A DNA stretch of 64,000 nucleotides from an uncultured Chitinophaga sp. (GTDB lineage: Bacteria > Bacteroidota > Bacteroidia > Cytophagales > Cyclobacteriaceae). The stretch is from positions 248,001 to 312,000 of the forward strand of contig CABHOK010000018.1 in NCBI GenBank assembly GCA_902168205.1, written 5' to 3'. The position numbers and the translations under genes were made by a program. Shown here in pieces: positions 10,232-21,035 of the stretch (positions are counted from its first letter, which is position 1; the number at the start of each line of letters is the position of its first letter). The notes beneath the pieces are model-generated. The model was not told the DNA's origin, made no database searches, and saw only the letters and a list, made by a program, of their open reading frames with translations.

Positions 10232-10270
10232 TGTCTGGAAGTTTGAGCGATGCTTCGTAACTTCCAGACA
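10232..10270 (+). promoter_or_regulatory. Perfect 12-bp hairpin between rpoB and rpoC
   Basis: TGTCTGGAAGTT (10232-10243) pairs perfectly with AACTTCCAGACA (10259-10270) around a 15-nt loop. No T-run follows. It lies in the 97-nt gap between two genes expected to be cotranscribed, so a processing or stability element is more likely than a terminator. Confidence 0.6.
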
Positions 10271-10316
10271 ACACGACTTGTGTACTTTAAGTAGTTATTA
10301 ACTGAAAACTTACGAT

Positions 10317-13300
10317 ATGTCTTTCAGAAAAAATAAAAAGATCAACAACGACTTCTCCAAGATCACCATTAGCTTGGCTTCTCCGGAATCAATTCTGGAA
10401 AGTTCACATGGTGAAGTTACACAACCGGAAACCATCAACTACAGAACTTATAAACCTGAAATGGGTGGTTTGTTCTGCGAGCGGATTTTCGGGCCTGTGA
10501 AGGATTGGGAATGTCATTGCGGAAAATATAAACGTATTCGTTACAAAGGCATCATCTGTGATCGCTGCGGTGTAGAAGTTACCGAGAAGAAAGTAAGACG
10601 CGAGCGCATGGGCCACATCGAACTGGTGGTACCGGTGGCACATATCTGGTATTTCCGTTCACTCCCTAACAAGATCGGTTATCTACTTGGTCTTCCTACC
10701 AAGAAGCTTGACCAGATCATATATTATGAACGCTATGTTGTGATTCAGCCAGGTACAAAAGAAGAAGATGGTGTAAACCGTCTCGACTTCCTGACTGAAG
10801 AAGAATACCTGGATATCATCGATAAACTCCCTCGCGAGAATCAATTGTTGGATGACAACGATCCGAAGAAGTTCATCGCGAAGATGGGGGCTGAAGCGCT
10901 TGAGATGTTGCTGTCAAGAACACAACTCGATACGCTTTCTTACGAATTGAGACACCAGGCAGCTACCGACACATCACAGCAACGTAAGGCTGAGGCATTG
11001 AAGCGTTTGAAAGTTGTTGAAGCTTTCCGCGATGCTAAAACTCGCATTGAGAACAAGCCTGAGTGGATGGTGATTAAAATGGTTCCGGTTATTCCTCCGG
11101 AATTGCGTCCACTTGTACCGCTGGATGGTGGTCGTTTCGCTACATCGGATTTGAATGACCTTTACAGACGTGTTATTATCCGTAACAACCGTCTGAAGAG
11201 ATTGATTGATATTAAAGCTCCTGAAGTAATTCTCCGCAACGAGAAGCGTATGCTCCAGGAAGCGGTTGACTCATTGTTCGACAACTCAAGAAAAGTAAAC
11301 GCTGTTCGTTCCGATGGAAACCGCGCATTGAAGTCTTTGAGTGACATGCTGAAAGGTAAGCAAGGACGTTTCCGCCAGAACTTGCTTGGTAAGCGTGTTG
11401 ACTACTCTGGTCGTTCTGTAATTGTGGTTGGTCCTGAACTGAAACTCCACGAGTGCGGTCTGCCAAAAGATATGGCAGCTGAGTTGTTCAAGCCATTCAT
11501 CATTCGCAAGCTGATCGAAAGGGGAATTGTAAAAACAGTGAAGTCAGCAAAGAAAATTGTTGACAGAAAAGATCCTGTGATCTGGGATATTTTGGAAAAC
11601 GTATTGAAAGGACACCCTGTTCTTTTGAACCGCGCTCCAACACTTCACAGACTTGGTATTCAGGCATTCCAGCCTAAACTGATCGAAGGAAAGGCGATCC
11701 AGCTCCACCCGCTCGTATGTACTGCGTTTAACGCTGACTTTGACGGTGACCAGATGGCGGTTCACGTTCCTCTCGGACAGGAAGCTATTTTGGAAGCTTC
11801 GTTATTGATGTTGTCTTCACACAACATTCTTAACCCTGCTAACGGTGCGCCTATCACAGTACCTTCACAAGACATGGTGTTGGGTCTGTATTACCTCACA
11901 AAAGGAAGAAAGGGAACCCCGGAGCACGCTATCAAAGGAGAAGGCAAACGTTATTACTCTGCAGAAGAAGTAATCGTTGCTTTCAACGAAGGAAGACTTT
12001 CCAAGCACGCTAACATTAAAGTTCGTGCGAATGTAAAAGATAAGAAGACAGGCGATTTGACTATGCAGATGATCGACACAGTTGCTGGTCGTGTAATCTT
12101 CAATCAATTCGTTCCAGAAGAAGTAGGCTTTGTGGATGAACTTCTTACAAAGAAGAAACTGCAAACTATCATCTCTGACATATACAAAATTGCAGGTCAG
12201 TCTAAGACTGCCAAGTTCCTCGATGATATCAAAGAACTCGGATTCCAGATGGCCTACAAAGGTGGCTTGTCCATGGGCTTGAACGATGTAAAAGTTCCCG
12301 CCGAAAAAGAAAAACTTGTAGCAAGTGCCCAGGAAGAAGTTGATGCCGTATGGAACAACTACATGATGGGGCTTATCACAGATAACGAGCGTTACAATCA
12401 GGTAATCGATATCTGGACTCGTACCAACACGCTGCTTACCAACACGCTGATGAAGCAGTTGGAAGAAGATCAGCAAGGTTTCAACTCGATCTATATGATG
12501 ATGCACTCCGGTGCTCGTGGTTCGAGAGAGCAGATCCGCCAGTTAGGTGGTATGCGTGGTCTGATGGCGAAGCCTCAGAAAAACCTTGCAGGTTCAGTTG
12601 GTTCGATTATCGAAAACCCGATCCTTTCAAACTTTAAAGAAGGTCTGGACGTGTTGGAGTACTTTATCTCTACACACGGTGCGCGTAAAGGTCTTGCCGA
12701 TACAGCGTTGAAAACAGCGGATGCTGGTTACTTAACGCGTAGGCTTGTAGACGTTGCGCAGGATCTTGTGATCAGCGAAGATGACTGCGGAACATTGCGC
12801 GGTCTGAAAGTAACAGCGCTGAAAGACAACGAAGATATAGTTGAACCTCTGTCAGAACGTATTCTGGGCCGTGTAACGGTGCATGATATATATGATCCAA
12901 TGACAGATGAATTGATCTGCCCTGCAAACTCTGAGATTACAGATGAGCTTGCTAAGCTGATCGAGGATACAGCGATTGAAGAAGTTGAGATTCGTTCGCT
13001 TCTTACTTGCGAATCGAAAGTAGGAGGTTGTGCTAAATGCTATGGTCGTAACCTGGCTACTGGTAAAATGGTACAAGCTGGTGAAGCAGTAGGTGTAATT
13101 GCAGCACAGTCGATCGGTGAACCTGGTACACAGCTTACACTTCGTACCTTCCACGTGGGGGGTACTGCATCTAACATCGCGGTAGAAGCAAATATCAAGG
13201 CGAAATTCAGTGGCGTTCTTGAGTTCGAAGGTATCCGTACTATCGATACAACTGACAATGATAACAACCCGATCCAGGTAGTAATGGGTCGTACCGGTGA

Positions 13301-14627
13301 AATCAGGATCACGGATAATGAGAAGACGAGAGTGTTGATCACGAACCACGTTCCTTACGGTGCCTTCCTGAAGGTGAAAGATGGACAGAAAGTTGAAAAA
13401 GGTGAGGAGCTTTGCTTCTGGGATCCTTACAACGCTGTGATCCTGTCTGAGTTTGATGGAACGATCGAATACGAAGCGATCATCGAAGGTGTTACTTACA
13501 AGGAAGAGTCAGATGAGCAGACTGGTCACCGTGAGAAAGTAATTACTGAAACTCGCGATAAGACTAAGAACCCTGCTATCGTAGTAAAAGGTAAAACAGA
13601 TACAAAAGGATATAACATCCCGGTAGGTGCTCACTTGGCAGTAGATGAAGGTGAGAAGATCAAAGCCGGTCAGGTACTCGCTAAGATTCCACGTACAATG
13701 GGTAAATCACGCGATATCACGGGTGGTCTGCCACGCGTAACGGAATTGTTCGAAGCGCGTAACCCTTCTAACCCCGCGGTAGTAAGTGAGATCGATGGTG
13801 TTGTTACCTACGGAGGTATTAAACGCGGTAACCGCGAAATCTTCATCGAATCACGTGATGGTGTACAGAAACGTTATTTAGTACCGTTGTCTAAACACAT
13901 CCTAGTTCAGGATAACGACTTCGTGAAAGCCGGTCAGCCATTGTCAGATGGTTCTATTACTCCTTCTGATATTCTTTCGATCAAAGGTCCCACTGCAGTA
14001 CAGGAATACCTTGTGAACGAAATTCAGGAAGTATACCGTCTGCAAGGTGTGAAGATCAACGATAAGCACATCGAAGCTATTGTAAGCCAGATGATGCAGA
14101 AAGTTGAAATCATCGACCCGGGAGATACAAGCTTCCTGCCTGGCGAGTATGTAGATAAGCTTCAGTTCAGAGAAGATAACGACCAGATCCTTGATAAGAA
14201 GGTTGTGGTAGATGCTGGTGATTCTCAGACGTTAAAACCTGGTCAGATCATTACTGCCCGTGAACTGAGAGATGAGAACTCAATCCTGCGCAGAAAAGAT
14301 CAGAAACTGGTTGAAGTACGCGATGCACTTGCTGCGGTTTCAAGACCAACGCTTCAGGGTATTACCCAGGCATCGTTGAAAACAGAAAGTTGGTTATCCG
14401 CAGCATCCTTCCAGGAAACTACCAAGGTACTCAGCGAAGCTGCGATCCGCGGTAAGACTGACTGGTTGAATGGATTGAAAGAAAACGTAATTGTAGGTCA
14501 CTTGATTCCTGCTGGTACAGGTCAACGCAGATTTAGCGATTTGATCGTGACACACAAGAATGAGTACAACACATTGGTGAATGCTCCTGAGAAAACTCGC
14601 GACCGCGAGAAGGAATTACAGGATTAA
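10317..14627 (+). CDS. rpoC: DNA-directed RNA polymerase subunit beta'
   Basis: This is the catalytic beta' subunit, 1436 residues. The N-terminal zinc ribbon is seen as CHCGKYK and CDRCGVEV, and the active-site motif [12 protein letters not shown] with its three Asp is present. The trigger-loop region ([20 protein letters not shown]) and second zinc site ([11 protein letters not shown]) follow. It starts 97 nt after rpoB and ends shortly before a hairpin terminator. Confidence 0.99.
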   Translation: MSFRKNKKINNDFSKITISLASPESILESSHGEVTQPETINYRTYKPEMGGLFCERIFGPVKDWECHCGKYKRIRYKGIICDRCGVEVTEKKVRRERMGHIELVVPVAHIWYFRSLPNKIGYLLGLPTKKLDQIIYYERYVVIQPGTKEEDGVNRLDFLTEEEYLDIIDKLPRENQLLDDNDPKKFIAKMGAEALEMLLSRTQLDTLSYELRHQAATDTSQQRKAEALKRLKVVEAFRDAKTRIENKPEWMVIKMVPVIPPELRPLVPLDGGRFATSDLNDLYRRVIIRNNRLKRLIDIKAPEVILRNEKRMLQEAVDSLFDNSRKVNAVRSDGNRALKSLSDMLKGKQGRFRQNLLGKRVDYSGRSVIVVGPELKLHECGLPKDMAAELFKPFIIRKLIERGIVKTVKSAKKIVDRKDPVIWDILENVLKGHPVLLNRAPTLHRLGIQAFQPKLIEGKAIQLHPLVCTAFNADFDGDQMAVHVPLGQEAILEASLLMLSSHNILNPANGAPITVPSQDMVLGLYYLTKGRKGTPEHAIKGEGKRYYSAEEVIVAFNEGRLSKHANIKVRANVKDKKTGDLTMQMIDTVAGRVIFNQFVPEEVGFVDELLTKKKLQTIISDIYKIAGQSKTAKFLDDIKELGFQMAYKGGLSMGLNDVKVPAEKEKLVASAQEEVDAVWNNYMMGLITDNERYNQVIDIWTRTNTLLTNTLMKQLEEDQQGFNSIYMMMHSGARGSREQIRQLGGMRGLMAKPQKNLAGSVGSIIENPILSNFKEGLDVLEYFISTHGARKGLADTALKTADAGYLTRRLVDVAQDLVISEDDCGTLRGLKVTALKDNEDIVEPLSERILGRVTVHDIYDPMTDELICPANSEITDELAKLIEDTAIEEVEIRSLLTCESKVGGCAKCYGRNLATGKMVQAGEAVGVIAAQSIGEPGTQLTLRTFHVGGTASNIAVEANIKAKFSGVLEFEGIRTIDTTDNDNNPIQVVMGRTGEIRITDNEKTRVLITNHVPYGAFLKVKDGQKVEKGEELCFWDPYNAVILSEFDGTIEYEAIIEGVTYKEESDEQTGHREKVITETRDKTKNPAIVVKGKTDTKGYNIPVGAHLAVDEGEKIKAGQVLAKIPRTMGKSRDITGGLPRVTELFEARNPSNPAVVSEIDGVVTYGGIKRGNREIFIESRDGVQKRYLVPLSKHILVQDNDFVKAGQPLSDGSITPSDILSIKGPTAVQEYLVNEIQEVYRLQGVKINDKHIEAIVSQMMQKVEIIDPGDTSFLPGEYVDKLQFREDNDQILDKKVVVDAGDSQTLKPGQIITARELRDENSILRRKDQKLVEVRDALAAVSRPTLQGITQASLKTESWLSAASFQETTKVLSEAAIRGKTDWLNGLKENVIVGHLIPAGTGQRRFSDLIVTHKNEYNTLVNAPEKTRDREKELQD

Positions 14628-14650
14628 TATTACCAAGAAATAAAACAATC

Positions 14651-14682
14651 TGCGGATGTGCCCTGTGGCCATCCGCATTTTG
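14651..14682 (+). terminator. Probable terminator after rpoC
   Basis: TGCGGATG (14651-14658) pairs with CATCCGCA (14670-14677), followed by TTTTG. The T-run is short, so some read-through into the DUF3467 gene is likely. Confidence 0.65.
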
Positions 14683-14749
14683 CTTATAGGGTATATAAAG
14701 GATGGCCTGAAGATTTAGAGGGTCAGTCGTTGGAAATCAGGAAAGAAAT

Positions 14750-15079
14750 ATGGCAGACGAAAAAAATAAGCAAGCTCCTAATCAGAACCAGATTAATATT
14801 GAACTTTCAGAGGAAATCGCTGAAGGCATTTATTCTAACCTGGCAATGATCGCTCACTCCAATAGTGAGTTTGTAATTGATTTTATACGCCTGATGCCCG
14901 GTGTGCCGAAGGCGAAAGTAAAATCCAGGATTGTGATTACTCCGGAACATGCCAAACGCTTTCTATTGGCGTTGAAGGATAATATCGATAAATACGAGGC
15001 GAGCTTCGGTCCCATAAAAAGAACGGAAGATATGCCTAAGTTTCCCATGAATTTTGGGGGAACTGTTGGTGAAGCCTAG
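14750..15079 (+). CDS. DUF3467 domain protein
   Basis: A 109-residue soluble protein of unknown function belonging to DUF3467. The family core is visible as EGIYSNLAMIAHSNSEFVIDF, then PGVPKAKVKSRIVITPEHAKRFLLAL. It lies between rpoC and the rpsL operon on the same strand; a DUF3467 gene directly after rpoC recurs in Bacteroidota, but its role there is not known to me. The ATG at 14750 gives a short charged N-terminus without signal peptide. A longer overlapping frame starting upstream at 14658 has no recognisable content. Confidence 0.88.
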   Translation: MADEKNKQAPNQNQINIELSEEIAEGIYSNLAMIAHSNSEFVIDFIRLMPGVPKAKVKSRIVITPEHAKRFLLALKDNIDKYEASFGPIKRTEDMPKFPMNFGGTVGEA

Positions 15080-15181
15080 CATTTTTCAGAAACGGGAGCG
15101 GGTTAAATCATTAAAATCGTGCTAATAGCCGGATTTAACTGTTTATTAATGCTTATTCTGCTAAAAATAATCTAACATGAC

Positions 15182-15212
15182 TTTGCAAGCTGTATTACTT
15201 TAAATACCTTTG
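15182..15212 (+). promoter_or_regulatory. Bacteroidota-type promoter of the rpsL-rpsG-fusA-rpsJ operon
   Basis: TTTG (15182-15185) and TACCTTTG (15205-15212) are separated by exactly 19 nt and match the -33/-7 consensus TTTG, N19, TAnnTTTG. The ATG of rpsL is about 40 nt downstream. Confidence 0.8.
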
Positions 15213-15251
15213 CAGTCCTAATTTTTGAAAGGTTTATAAAAATAAATATAA

Positions 15252-15674
15252 ATGCCTACCATTCAACAACTTGTAAGAAAAGGGCGTAAGAAACTGGAGT
15301 TTAAATCAAAATCTCCGGCCCTTGATTCTTGCCCACAGAAGCGTGGAGTATGTACACGTGTGTACACAACAACTCCTAAAAAGCCTAACTCTGCTATGCG
15401 TAAAGTAGCTCGTGTTCGCTTAGTAAGCGGCAAAGAGGTGAACGCATACATCATGGGTGAAGGCCACAACCTGCAAGAGCACTCTATCGTGCTGATCCGT
15501 GGTGGTCGTGTAAAAGATCTTCCCGGTGTTCGTTACCACATTATCCGTGGTGCATTGGATACTGCAGGTGTGAATGGTCGCAAACAAAGCCGTTCTAAAT
15601 ATGGTGCTAAACGTCCTAAGCCAGGTGCAGCAGCTCCTGCAGGTAAAGGTGCACCGGCAAAAGGTAAAAAATAA
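15252..15674 (+). CDS. rpsL: 30S ribosomal protein S12
   Basis: S12 takes part in decoding at the A site. In the 140-residue protein the streptomycin-relevant segments are of the susceptible type ([19 protein letters not shown] and [14 protein letters not shown]). The C-terminus carries a Pro/Ala/Gly/Lys-rich extension beyond the usual 124 residues, common in this phylum. It is first in the str operon, 12 nt before rpsG. Confidence 0.99.
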   Translation: MPTIQQLVRKGRKKLEFKSKSPALDSCPQKRGVCTRVYTTTPKKPNSAMRKVARVRLVSGKEVNAYIMGEGHNLQEHSIVLIRGGRVKDLPGVRYHIIRGALDTAGVNGRKQSRSKYGAKRPKPGAAAPAGKGAPAKGKK

Positions 15675-15686
15675 CAGGATAGAGCC

Positions 15687-16154
15687 ATGAGAAAGACAAA
15701 ACCTAAAAAGAGATATCTTCTTCCTGATCCTAAGTTCAATGATACACTTGTAACCAAGTTCGTGAACTACCTGATGGAGCAGGGCAAGAAAAGCGTTGCC
15801 TATGGTATTTTCTATGATGCAGTTGCATTGGTTGAAAAGAAAACCAATGAAAGCGGTCTGGAAGTATGGAAGCGCGCTATGAACAACCTGATGCCTTCTG
15901 TAGAAGTAAAAAGTAGACGTGTAGGTGGTGCTACTTTCCAGGTTCCGGTTGAAATTCGTCCGGAACGTAAAATAAACCTTAGCATCAAGTGGTTGATTGA
16001 CTATTCAAGACTTCGTGGTGAAAAAACCATGATGGATAAACTTGCTGCTGAAATCATCGCTGCATCAAAAGGCGAAGGTGCTGCTATCAAGAAGAAAGAT
16101 GATACACACCGTATGGCAGAAGCTAACAAGGCATTTTCACATTTCAGATTCTAA
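15687..16154 (+). CDS. rpsG: 30S ribosomal protein S7
   Basis: S7 initiates assembly of the 30S head. The 155-residue protein contains [16 protein letters not shown] and ends in [12 protein letters not shown], both typical of the family. It lies between rpsL and fusA in the str operon with short gaps on both sides. Confidence 0.99.
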   Translation: MRKTKPKKRYLLPDPKFNDTLVTKFVNYLMEQGKKSVAYGIFYDAVALVEKKTNESGLEVWKRAMNNLMPSVEVKSRRVGGATFQVPVEIRPERKINLSIKWLIDYSRLRGEKTMMDKLAAEIIAASKGEGAAIKKKDDTHRMAEANKAFSHFRF

Positions 16155-16170
16155 TTAGAGGAACCAGGTA

Positions 16171-18288
16171 ATGTCTAGAGATTTAAAATACACCAGAAAC
16201 ATTGGTATCGCTGCTCACATCGATGCTGGTAAAACAACAACTACAGAGCGTATTCTGTACTATGCCGGTGTTAACCACAAGATCGGTGAAGTACACGAAG
16301 GTGCTGCTACCATGGACTGGATGGCACAGGAGCAAGAAAGAGGTATTACCATTACTTCTGCTGCTACTACCGTTTTCTGGAACTATAGAAGCAATAAGTA
16401 CAACGTAAACATTATCGATACGCCTGGTCACGTTGACTTTACCGTTGAGGTAAACCGCTCATTGCGCGTATTGGATGGTCTGGTATTTTTGTTCAGTGCT
16501 GTTGATGGTGTTGAACCTCAATCAGAAACCAACTGGCGCCTTGCTGATAACTACAAGGTAGCACGTATCGGTTTCGTGAATAAAATGGACCGTGCCGGCT
16601 CTGACTTCCTCGGAGTTTGCAAGCAGGTAAAAGAAAAGCTCGGTAGCCATGCCGTTGCATTACAGTTACCTATTGGTTCTGAAGATAACTTCCGTGGTGT
16701 TGTTGATCTTGTAAACAACCGCGGTATCATTTGGAATGAGCACGACAAAGGTATGACGTACGAAGTTGTACCGATTCCTGAAGATATGAAAGATGAGGTA
16801 CTCGAATACAGAGAAAAGCTTCTTGAAGCTGTTGCTGAATTTGACGAATCATTGATGGAGAAATTCTTCGAAGATCCTAACTCGATCTCTGAAGCAGAAA
16901 TATTAACAGCTCTTCGTAAGGCTACTATAGCTATGAAGGTTGTTCCTATGGTTTGTGGGTCATCTTTCAAAAACAAAGGTGTTCAAACCATGCTTGACTA
17001 CGTGATGGAACTTCTTCCTTCACCGCTTGATAAAGACAACATTGTTGGTACTAATCCCGACAATGATGAAGAGGTTGTTATCAGACCGGATGAAAAAGAG
17101 CCATTCGCAGCCCTTGCATTTAAGATCGCTACTGACCCATTCGTAGGACGTCTTTGTTTCGTACGTGCTTATTCAGGTATTCTTGAATCAGGTTCGTATG
17201 TATACAATACACGCTCGGAAGCGAAAGAACGTATTTCCCGAGTATTCCAGATGCACGCCAACAAACAAAATCAGATCGAAAGACTGGTTGCTGGTGACAT
17301 TGGTGCGGTAGTAGGTTTCAAGGATATAAAAACTGGTGATACACTTTGTGATGAGAAGCGTAAAGTTGTTCTCGAATCAATGGTGTTCCCTGAGCCGGTT
17401 ATCGGTTATGCAATTGAGCCTAAGAAACAGGCTGATGTTGATAAACTCGGTATGGCAATCGCGAAACTAGTTGAAGAAGATCCAACGCTTCGCGTTAACA
17501 CAGATCAGGAAACAGGTCAGACTATTCTTCGTGGTATGGGTGAACTTCACCTTGAAATTATCATCGATCGTCTGAAGCGTGAGTTCAAAGTTGAAATCAA
17601 CCAGGGTGCTCCTCAGGTTGCTTACAAAGAGGCTCTTACGAAATCTGTTGAACATAAAGAAGTTTATAAGAAGCAGACCGGTGGTCGTGGTAAATTTGCC
17701 GATATCGTATTTGAGATCGGACCACGCGAACTGAAAGAGGGCGACAAAGAAGGACTCGAGTTTGTGAACGATATCGTTGGTGGTGTTATTCCTCGCGAAT
17801 TCATCCAACCAGTACAAAAAGGTTTCGAAAGCGCTATGTCTAACGGACCATTGGCTGGATATCCGATCGACTCCATGAAAGTTCGTCTGTTCCACGGTTC
17901 TTACCACGATGTGGACTCTGACGCTCTGTCGTTCGAATTAGCTGCTCGTCTTGGCTTTAAAGAAGCTGCTGCGAAGTGTGCTCCTCAATTACTGGAACCT
18001 ATCATGTCTGTGGAAGTAACTAGCCCTGACGAGTATACTGGTTCTGTAACAGGTGACCTTAACAGAAGACGCGGTGTAATGAAAGGTATGGACACGCGCG
18101 CAGGTGCTCAGCTTATCAGAGCAGATGTTCCGTTGAAAGAACTCTTCGGTTACATCACTGATTTGAGAACACTTACTTCAGGACGTGCTTCTGCATCCCT
18201 GACGTTCTCACACTATGCTGCGGTTCCAAAGAACCTTGCCGACAAAGTAATTGAAGAAGTAAAAGGCGCTGTTGCCGCTAAGTCATAA
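16171..18288 (+). CDS. fusA: Translation elongation factor G
   Basis: This GTPase catalyses ribosomal translocation. The 705-residue protein has G1 [15 protein letters not shown]3 [10 protein letters not shown]4 NKMDR, and domains II-V ending in [12 protein letters not shown]. Its place after rpsL and rpsG identifies it as the canonical EF-G rather than a specialised paralogue. Confidence 0.99.
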   Translation: MSRDLKYTRNIGIAAHIDAGKTTTTERILYYAGVNHKIGEVHEGAATMDWMAQEQERGITITSAATTVFWNYRSNKYNVNIIDTPGHVDFTVEVNRSLRVLDGLVFLFSAVDGVEPQSETNWRLADNYKVARIGFVNKMDRAGSDFLGVCKQVKEKLGSHAVALQLPIGSEDNFRGVVDLVNNRGIIWNEHDKGMTYEVVPIPEDMKDEVLEYREKLLEAVAEFDESLMEKFFEDPNSISEAEILTALRKATIAMKVVPMVCGSSFKNKGVQTMLDYVMELLPSPLDKDNIVGTNPDNDEEVVIRPDEKEPFAALAFKIATDPFVGRLCFVRAYSGILESGSYVYNTRSEAKERISRVFQMHANKQNQIERLVAGDIGAVVGFKDIKTGDTLCDEKRKVVLESMVFPEPVIGYAIEPKKQADVDKLGMAIAKLVEEDPTLRVNTDQETGQTILRGMGELHLEIIIDRLKREFKVEINQGAPQVAYKEALTKSVEHKEVYKKQTGGRGKFADIVFEIGPRELKEGDKEGLEFVNDIVGGVIPREFIQPVQKGFESAMSNGPLAGYPIDSMKVRLFHGSYHDVDSDALSFELAARLGFKEAAAKCAPQLLEPIMSVEVTSPDEYTGSVTGDLNRRRGVMKGMDTRAGAQLIRADVPLKELFGYITDLRTLTSGRASASLTFSHYAAVPKNLADKVIEEVKGAVAAKS

Positions 18289-18310
18289 ACATCTAAAAGG
18301 CGTTTAGATC

Positions 18311-18616
18311 ATGAATCAGAAAATAAGAATAAAACTCAAGTCTTACGATCACAATCTGGTTGACAAGTCATCCGAGAAAATCGTAAGAGCAGTAAAGGCA
18401 ACCGGTGCAGTAGTAAGCGGTCCTATACCATTACCAACCGAGAAAGAGAAATTTACTGTACTTCGTTCTCCACACGTTAACAAAAAGTCACGTGAGCAGT
18501 TTCAACTTTGCACGTACAAGCGCCTGGTTGATATCTACTCTAACAGCGCTAAGACTGTTGATGCTTTGATGAAGCTCGAACTCCCTAGCGGTGTTGACGT
18601 TGAGATCAAAGTATAG
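18311..18616 (+). CDS. rpsJ: 30S ribosomal protein S10
   Basis: S10 is a 30S head protein that also acts as NusE in antitermination. The 101 residues show [16 protein letters not shown] and the family stretch [12 protein letters not shown]. It is the last gene of the str operon here. A strong terminator follows at once and the next gene is convergent, so rpsJ is cut off from the rplC-rplD... cluster to which it usually belongs. Confidence 0.99.
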   Translation: MNQKIRIKLKSYDHNLVDKSSEKIVRAVKATGAVVSGPIPLPTEKEKFTVLRSPHVNKKSREQFQLCTYKRLVDIYSNSAKTVDALMKLELPSGVDVEIKV

Positions 18617-18640
18617 TTAAAAGAATACTTAAAGCTTGAA

Positions 18641-18674
18641 AGAAGCTACTTCGAAAGAAGTAGCTTCTTTTTTG
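18641..18674 (+). terminator. Strong rho-independent terminator after rpsJ
   Basis: AGAAGCTACTTC (18641-18652), loop GAAA, GAAGTAGCTTCT (18657-18668), then a T-run. It is a perfect 12-bp stem with a stable tetraloop. It ends the str operon and faces the convergent nucleotidyltransferase gene. Confidence 0.93.
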
Positions 18675-18718
18675 TTTTATGCCGTGCCGGTACAGGTTAT
18701 CCGATGAAATATAGACAG

Positions 18719-19312
18719 CTATTTATTAGAATTGATAAAACGTTGATAATCCTCAGGAGTGTCAAGGTCAATGGAGCCTTCGGGGAAGGGAATTAATTCT
18801 GTTGCCGCTATATGTTTTTGAATGATCTTCTTCGCTCCATGAGCGTCATCCATATTGAGTAGCTCTGTAAATAGACTTTTATCAAACAAAGCCGGAACTC
18901 CGGGAGCATCTGAATAGAAAGACGCGACAATTGATTTGTTGCTGGGTTTATAGTGTTGAACAAGACTTTCAAGATATGTCGTTGTTACAGCGGGCTGATC
19001 GCATACGAGTATAAGCGCTGCATCTATAGCAGGCGATAGCGAAAGTAAATATTGTAAACCTGTCTTAAGCGAGCTACCCATTCCATTCTGCCACGTGTGA
19101 TTGGTTACAGTGTGAACATTTGTGTTCTGTAAAATGGAAGTATGTTCAGCTTCATTCGAACCGAGCACTACAACGGTGTGGTCAGGCTGCAGCTGCAGGG
19201 CTATATGTACAGCTCGCACCAGCAATGTTGTGCCTTGTATAGGAAGTAATTGTTTGGATTGCCCCATTCTTGATGACGAACCCGCTGCCAGAATAATAAC
19301 ACCTGTATTCAT
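18719..19312 (-). CDS. MobA-like nucleotidyltransferase (molybdenum cofactor type)
   Basis: A 197-residue NTP-transferase. The signature LAAGSSSRMGQSKQLL is near the N-terminus, followed by the metal-binding LVCDQPAV segment. This resembles MocA/MobA enzymes that attach CMP or GMP to molybdopterin. It is the last gene of a - strand operon that encodes a molybdenum hydroxylase and an XdhC protein, so making the dinucleotide cofactor (most likely MCD) for that enzyme is the natural inference. CTP versus GTP use cannot be decided by eye. It starts 5 nt after the DUF4440-like gene. Confidence 0.88.
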   Translation of the reverse strand: MNTGVIILAAGSSSRMGQSKQLLPIQGTTLLVRAVHIALQLQPDHTVVVLGSNEAEHTSILQNTNVHTVTNHTWQNGMGSSLKTGLQYLLSLSPAIDAALILVCDQPAVTTTYLESLVQHYKPSNKSIVASFYSDAPGVPALFDKSLFTELLNMDDAHGAKKIIQKHIAATELIPFPEGSIDLDTPEDYQRFINSNK

Positions 19313-19317
19313 CGTGG

Positions 19318-19815
19318 TTACTCGAGTGGCTGGGCTGCTGCAAAATCTTTTTCACCGATCGTTCCTCCTTCTGAGGAATCAGAGTCAACGAGGATTTTCC
19401 AAGTGCCGTTTTCTTTTCGGAGCACTACATGAAATTTACCATAGAAGCTTCTGCTTTCACCTTGTGCGTTGATGACGGTGGTTTTATATATACCTACTTC
19501 GAACGCTTGACTCTCATTGGCCATTCGTTCGAGGAAGCGAAGTTCGATGGTTCGTTTTGTTTTTTGTTGTGTTGATCGTTTATCTCCTTCTTCATTCTGT
19601 TTCTTATACTGTTCGAAATTCCACACGGTTTTTGAATCGCGAGGTGCGCGCACAAGATCGTGTGAGTGAACGGCCATAAAGCCTTTGGTGTCGTGGTTGC
19701 TAAATGTTGTTATGAAAGGCTTCCAGACCTGGTCGGTAATTTGTTTCTGTGCATCCTGCGAATAGCCGATGAGCGATATACCCAGTACAATAAATAACAG
19801 AATGAATTTATGCAT
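19318..19815 (-). CDS. Secreted DUF4440/SnoaL-like (NTF2-fold) protein
   Basis: A 165-residue protein with a clear signal peptide (FILLFIVLGISLIGYS, then QD) and an NTF2-like fold pattern: an N-terminal helix (WKPFITTFSNHDTKGFMAVHS), then beta strands with FYGKFHVVLRKENGTWKILVD. The function of such proteins ranges from small catalysts to ligand binding. It lies between XdhC and the MobA-like gene in the molybdenum enzyme operon. A second NTF2-fold protein lies on the other side of xdhC at 21036. Confidence 0.75.
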   Translation of the reverse strand: MHKFILLFIVLGISLIGYSQDAQKQITDQVWKPFITTFSNHDTKGFMAVHSHDLVRAPRDSKTVWNFEQYKKQNEEGDKRSTQQKTKRTIELRFLERMANESQAFEVGIYKTTVINAQGESRSFYGKFHVVLRKENGTWKILVDSDSSEGGTIGEKDFAAAQPLE

Positions 19816-19834
19816 AGTAGAGCAAGGTGAGTAC

Positions 19835-21028
19835 TTATGAACTTTGTGCCGTGCGCTCTTCCAGTTCGTGCAGATATACCTGTTTAAATACCTGGTCGCT
19901 GGCTGTGTCGCGTTGATGGATCGGACCGGTTCTATATTTCAAGAATCCTCCGGAGCGATTCGAAAATTTACTTTGAATCTCGGCTATTATCGAAACAGCA
20001 ATTTCATCCGGAGCTTCCGCTCCTATATCCAGTCCGATTGGGGAATGAATGCGATGCGCGTCCTTTGATGAAAGTGTAATCCCTTCTCTTGAAAAATCTG
20101 AAAGCATTTTATCAAAGCGTTTACGCGGACCAAGTATACCTATATAAGGAGCTTCACTCTTTAAAAGTTTTTTCAGTACATCACGATCGTACTCATAGTT
20201 ATGAGACATCAGCACGCACGCGGTATAGGGCGTAATGTGAAAATCACGATCCACAAAATCGCGATGGCAGAGCGATAGATTATCGGCTGTAGGGAAGAAT
20301 AACGGGGCTATATGGGCCACACACTCATCGGTAATGGTCACTTCCCATCCCAATGACTTAGCAAGCTGACTAACCGGTCGGGCATCAAAACCTCCTCCGA
20401 AAATAATCAACGATACAGAAGGTTGAATCATTTCAATAAAAACTTCGGTCTCATTGCCTTGTGTATGATATACTTTGGCTTCCGATTTTTTGGAGTCGAA
20501 TAACTTTTCAAGATCTGCGGAGATGAGATATTCCAGCTTGTCATCTTCCAGGTTATGAAGTTTGGTAGCCCCCGGTGTAATCAATAACTTTTTACCGATC
20601 GCGGTAGGATTGGAATGCGAAAATATAGTCGCCAATGCAACCGGGGCATTCATTTTAATAATCGACTCAAAGAAGCGTGTAGGGTTATCGTTGTCTGCAG
20701 GATCAACCGGCTCGATCAGTACATCGATCACTCCGTTGCAGCCTAATCCGATGCCGAGGTTTTGATTGCTCTCTTCACGGGTATCGTATGTCACCGTAAC
20801 AGGTTGCTTGTCCGTCATTACCTGTCGTGCCTTTCGCAGGGCATCACCTTCCAGGCAGCCTCCGCTGATGGAGCCAACCCATTTACCATCGTCCATGATA
20901 AGCATGCGAGCACCCGGGCTTCTATACGATGAGCCTCTCACTTTAACAACTGTTGCCAATGCCGCTTTGCGTTGACTGAAATCAATCTTCTTATATTCCT
21001 GCAGTATCGTTCTAAACTCCTTCATCAC
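19835..21028 (-). CDS. XdhC family protein (molybdenum hydroxylase maturation)
   Basis: XdhC/CoxI proteins bind molybdenum cofactor and help to sulfurate and insert it into xanthine-dehydrogenase-family enzymes. The 397-residue protein shows the N-terminal XdhC-CoxI signature (VRGSSYRSPGARML, then SISGGCLEGDALRKA) and the C-terminal Rossmann domain (IIFGGGFDARPVSQLAKSL). It lies in the same operon as the IorA/IorB-type subunits. A second Met two codons in is also possible as the start. The family call is firm; which enzyme it serves is inferred from position. Confidence 0.93.
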   Translation of the reverse strand: MMKEFRTILQEYKKIDFSQRKAALATVVKVRGSSYRSPGARMLIMDDGKWVGSISGGCLEGDALRKARQVMTDKQPVTVTYDTREESNQNLGIGLGCNGVIDVLIEPVDPADNDNPTRFFESIIKMNAPVALATIFSHSNPTAIGKKLLITPGATKLHNLEDDKLEYLISADLEKLFDSKKSEAKVYHTQGNETEVFIEMIQPSVSLIIFGGGFDARPVSQLAKSLGWEVTITDECVAHIAPLFFPTADNLSLCHRDFVDRDFHITPYTACVLMSHNYEYDRDVLKKLLKSEAPYIGILGPRKRFDKMLSDFSREGITLSSKDAHRIHSPIGLDIGAEAPDEIAVSIIAEIQSKFSNRSGGFLKYRTGPIHQRDTASDQVFKQVYLHELEERTAQSS

Positions 21029-21035
21029 TGTACAT

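Noticed and set aside
11865-12506. Long antisense reading frame (213 residues) inside rpoC
   Set aside because: It lies wholly opposite a conserved gene, its composition mirrors that strand, and it shows no domain.
14658-14849. 63-residue frame overlapping the rpoC terminator and the DUF3467 start
   Set aside because: It overlaps a hairpin and a real gene in another frame and has no recognisable content.
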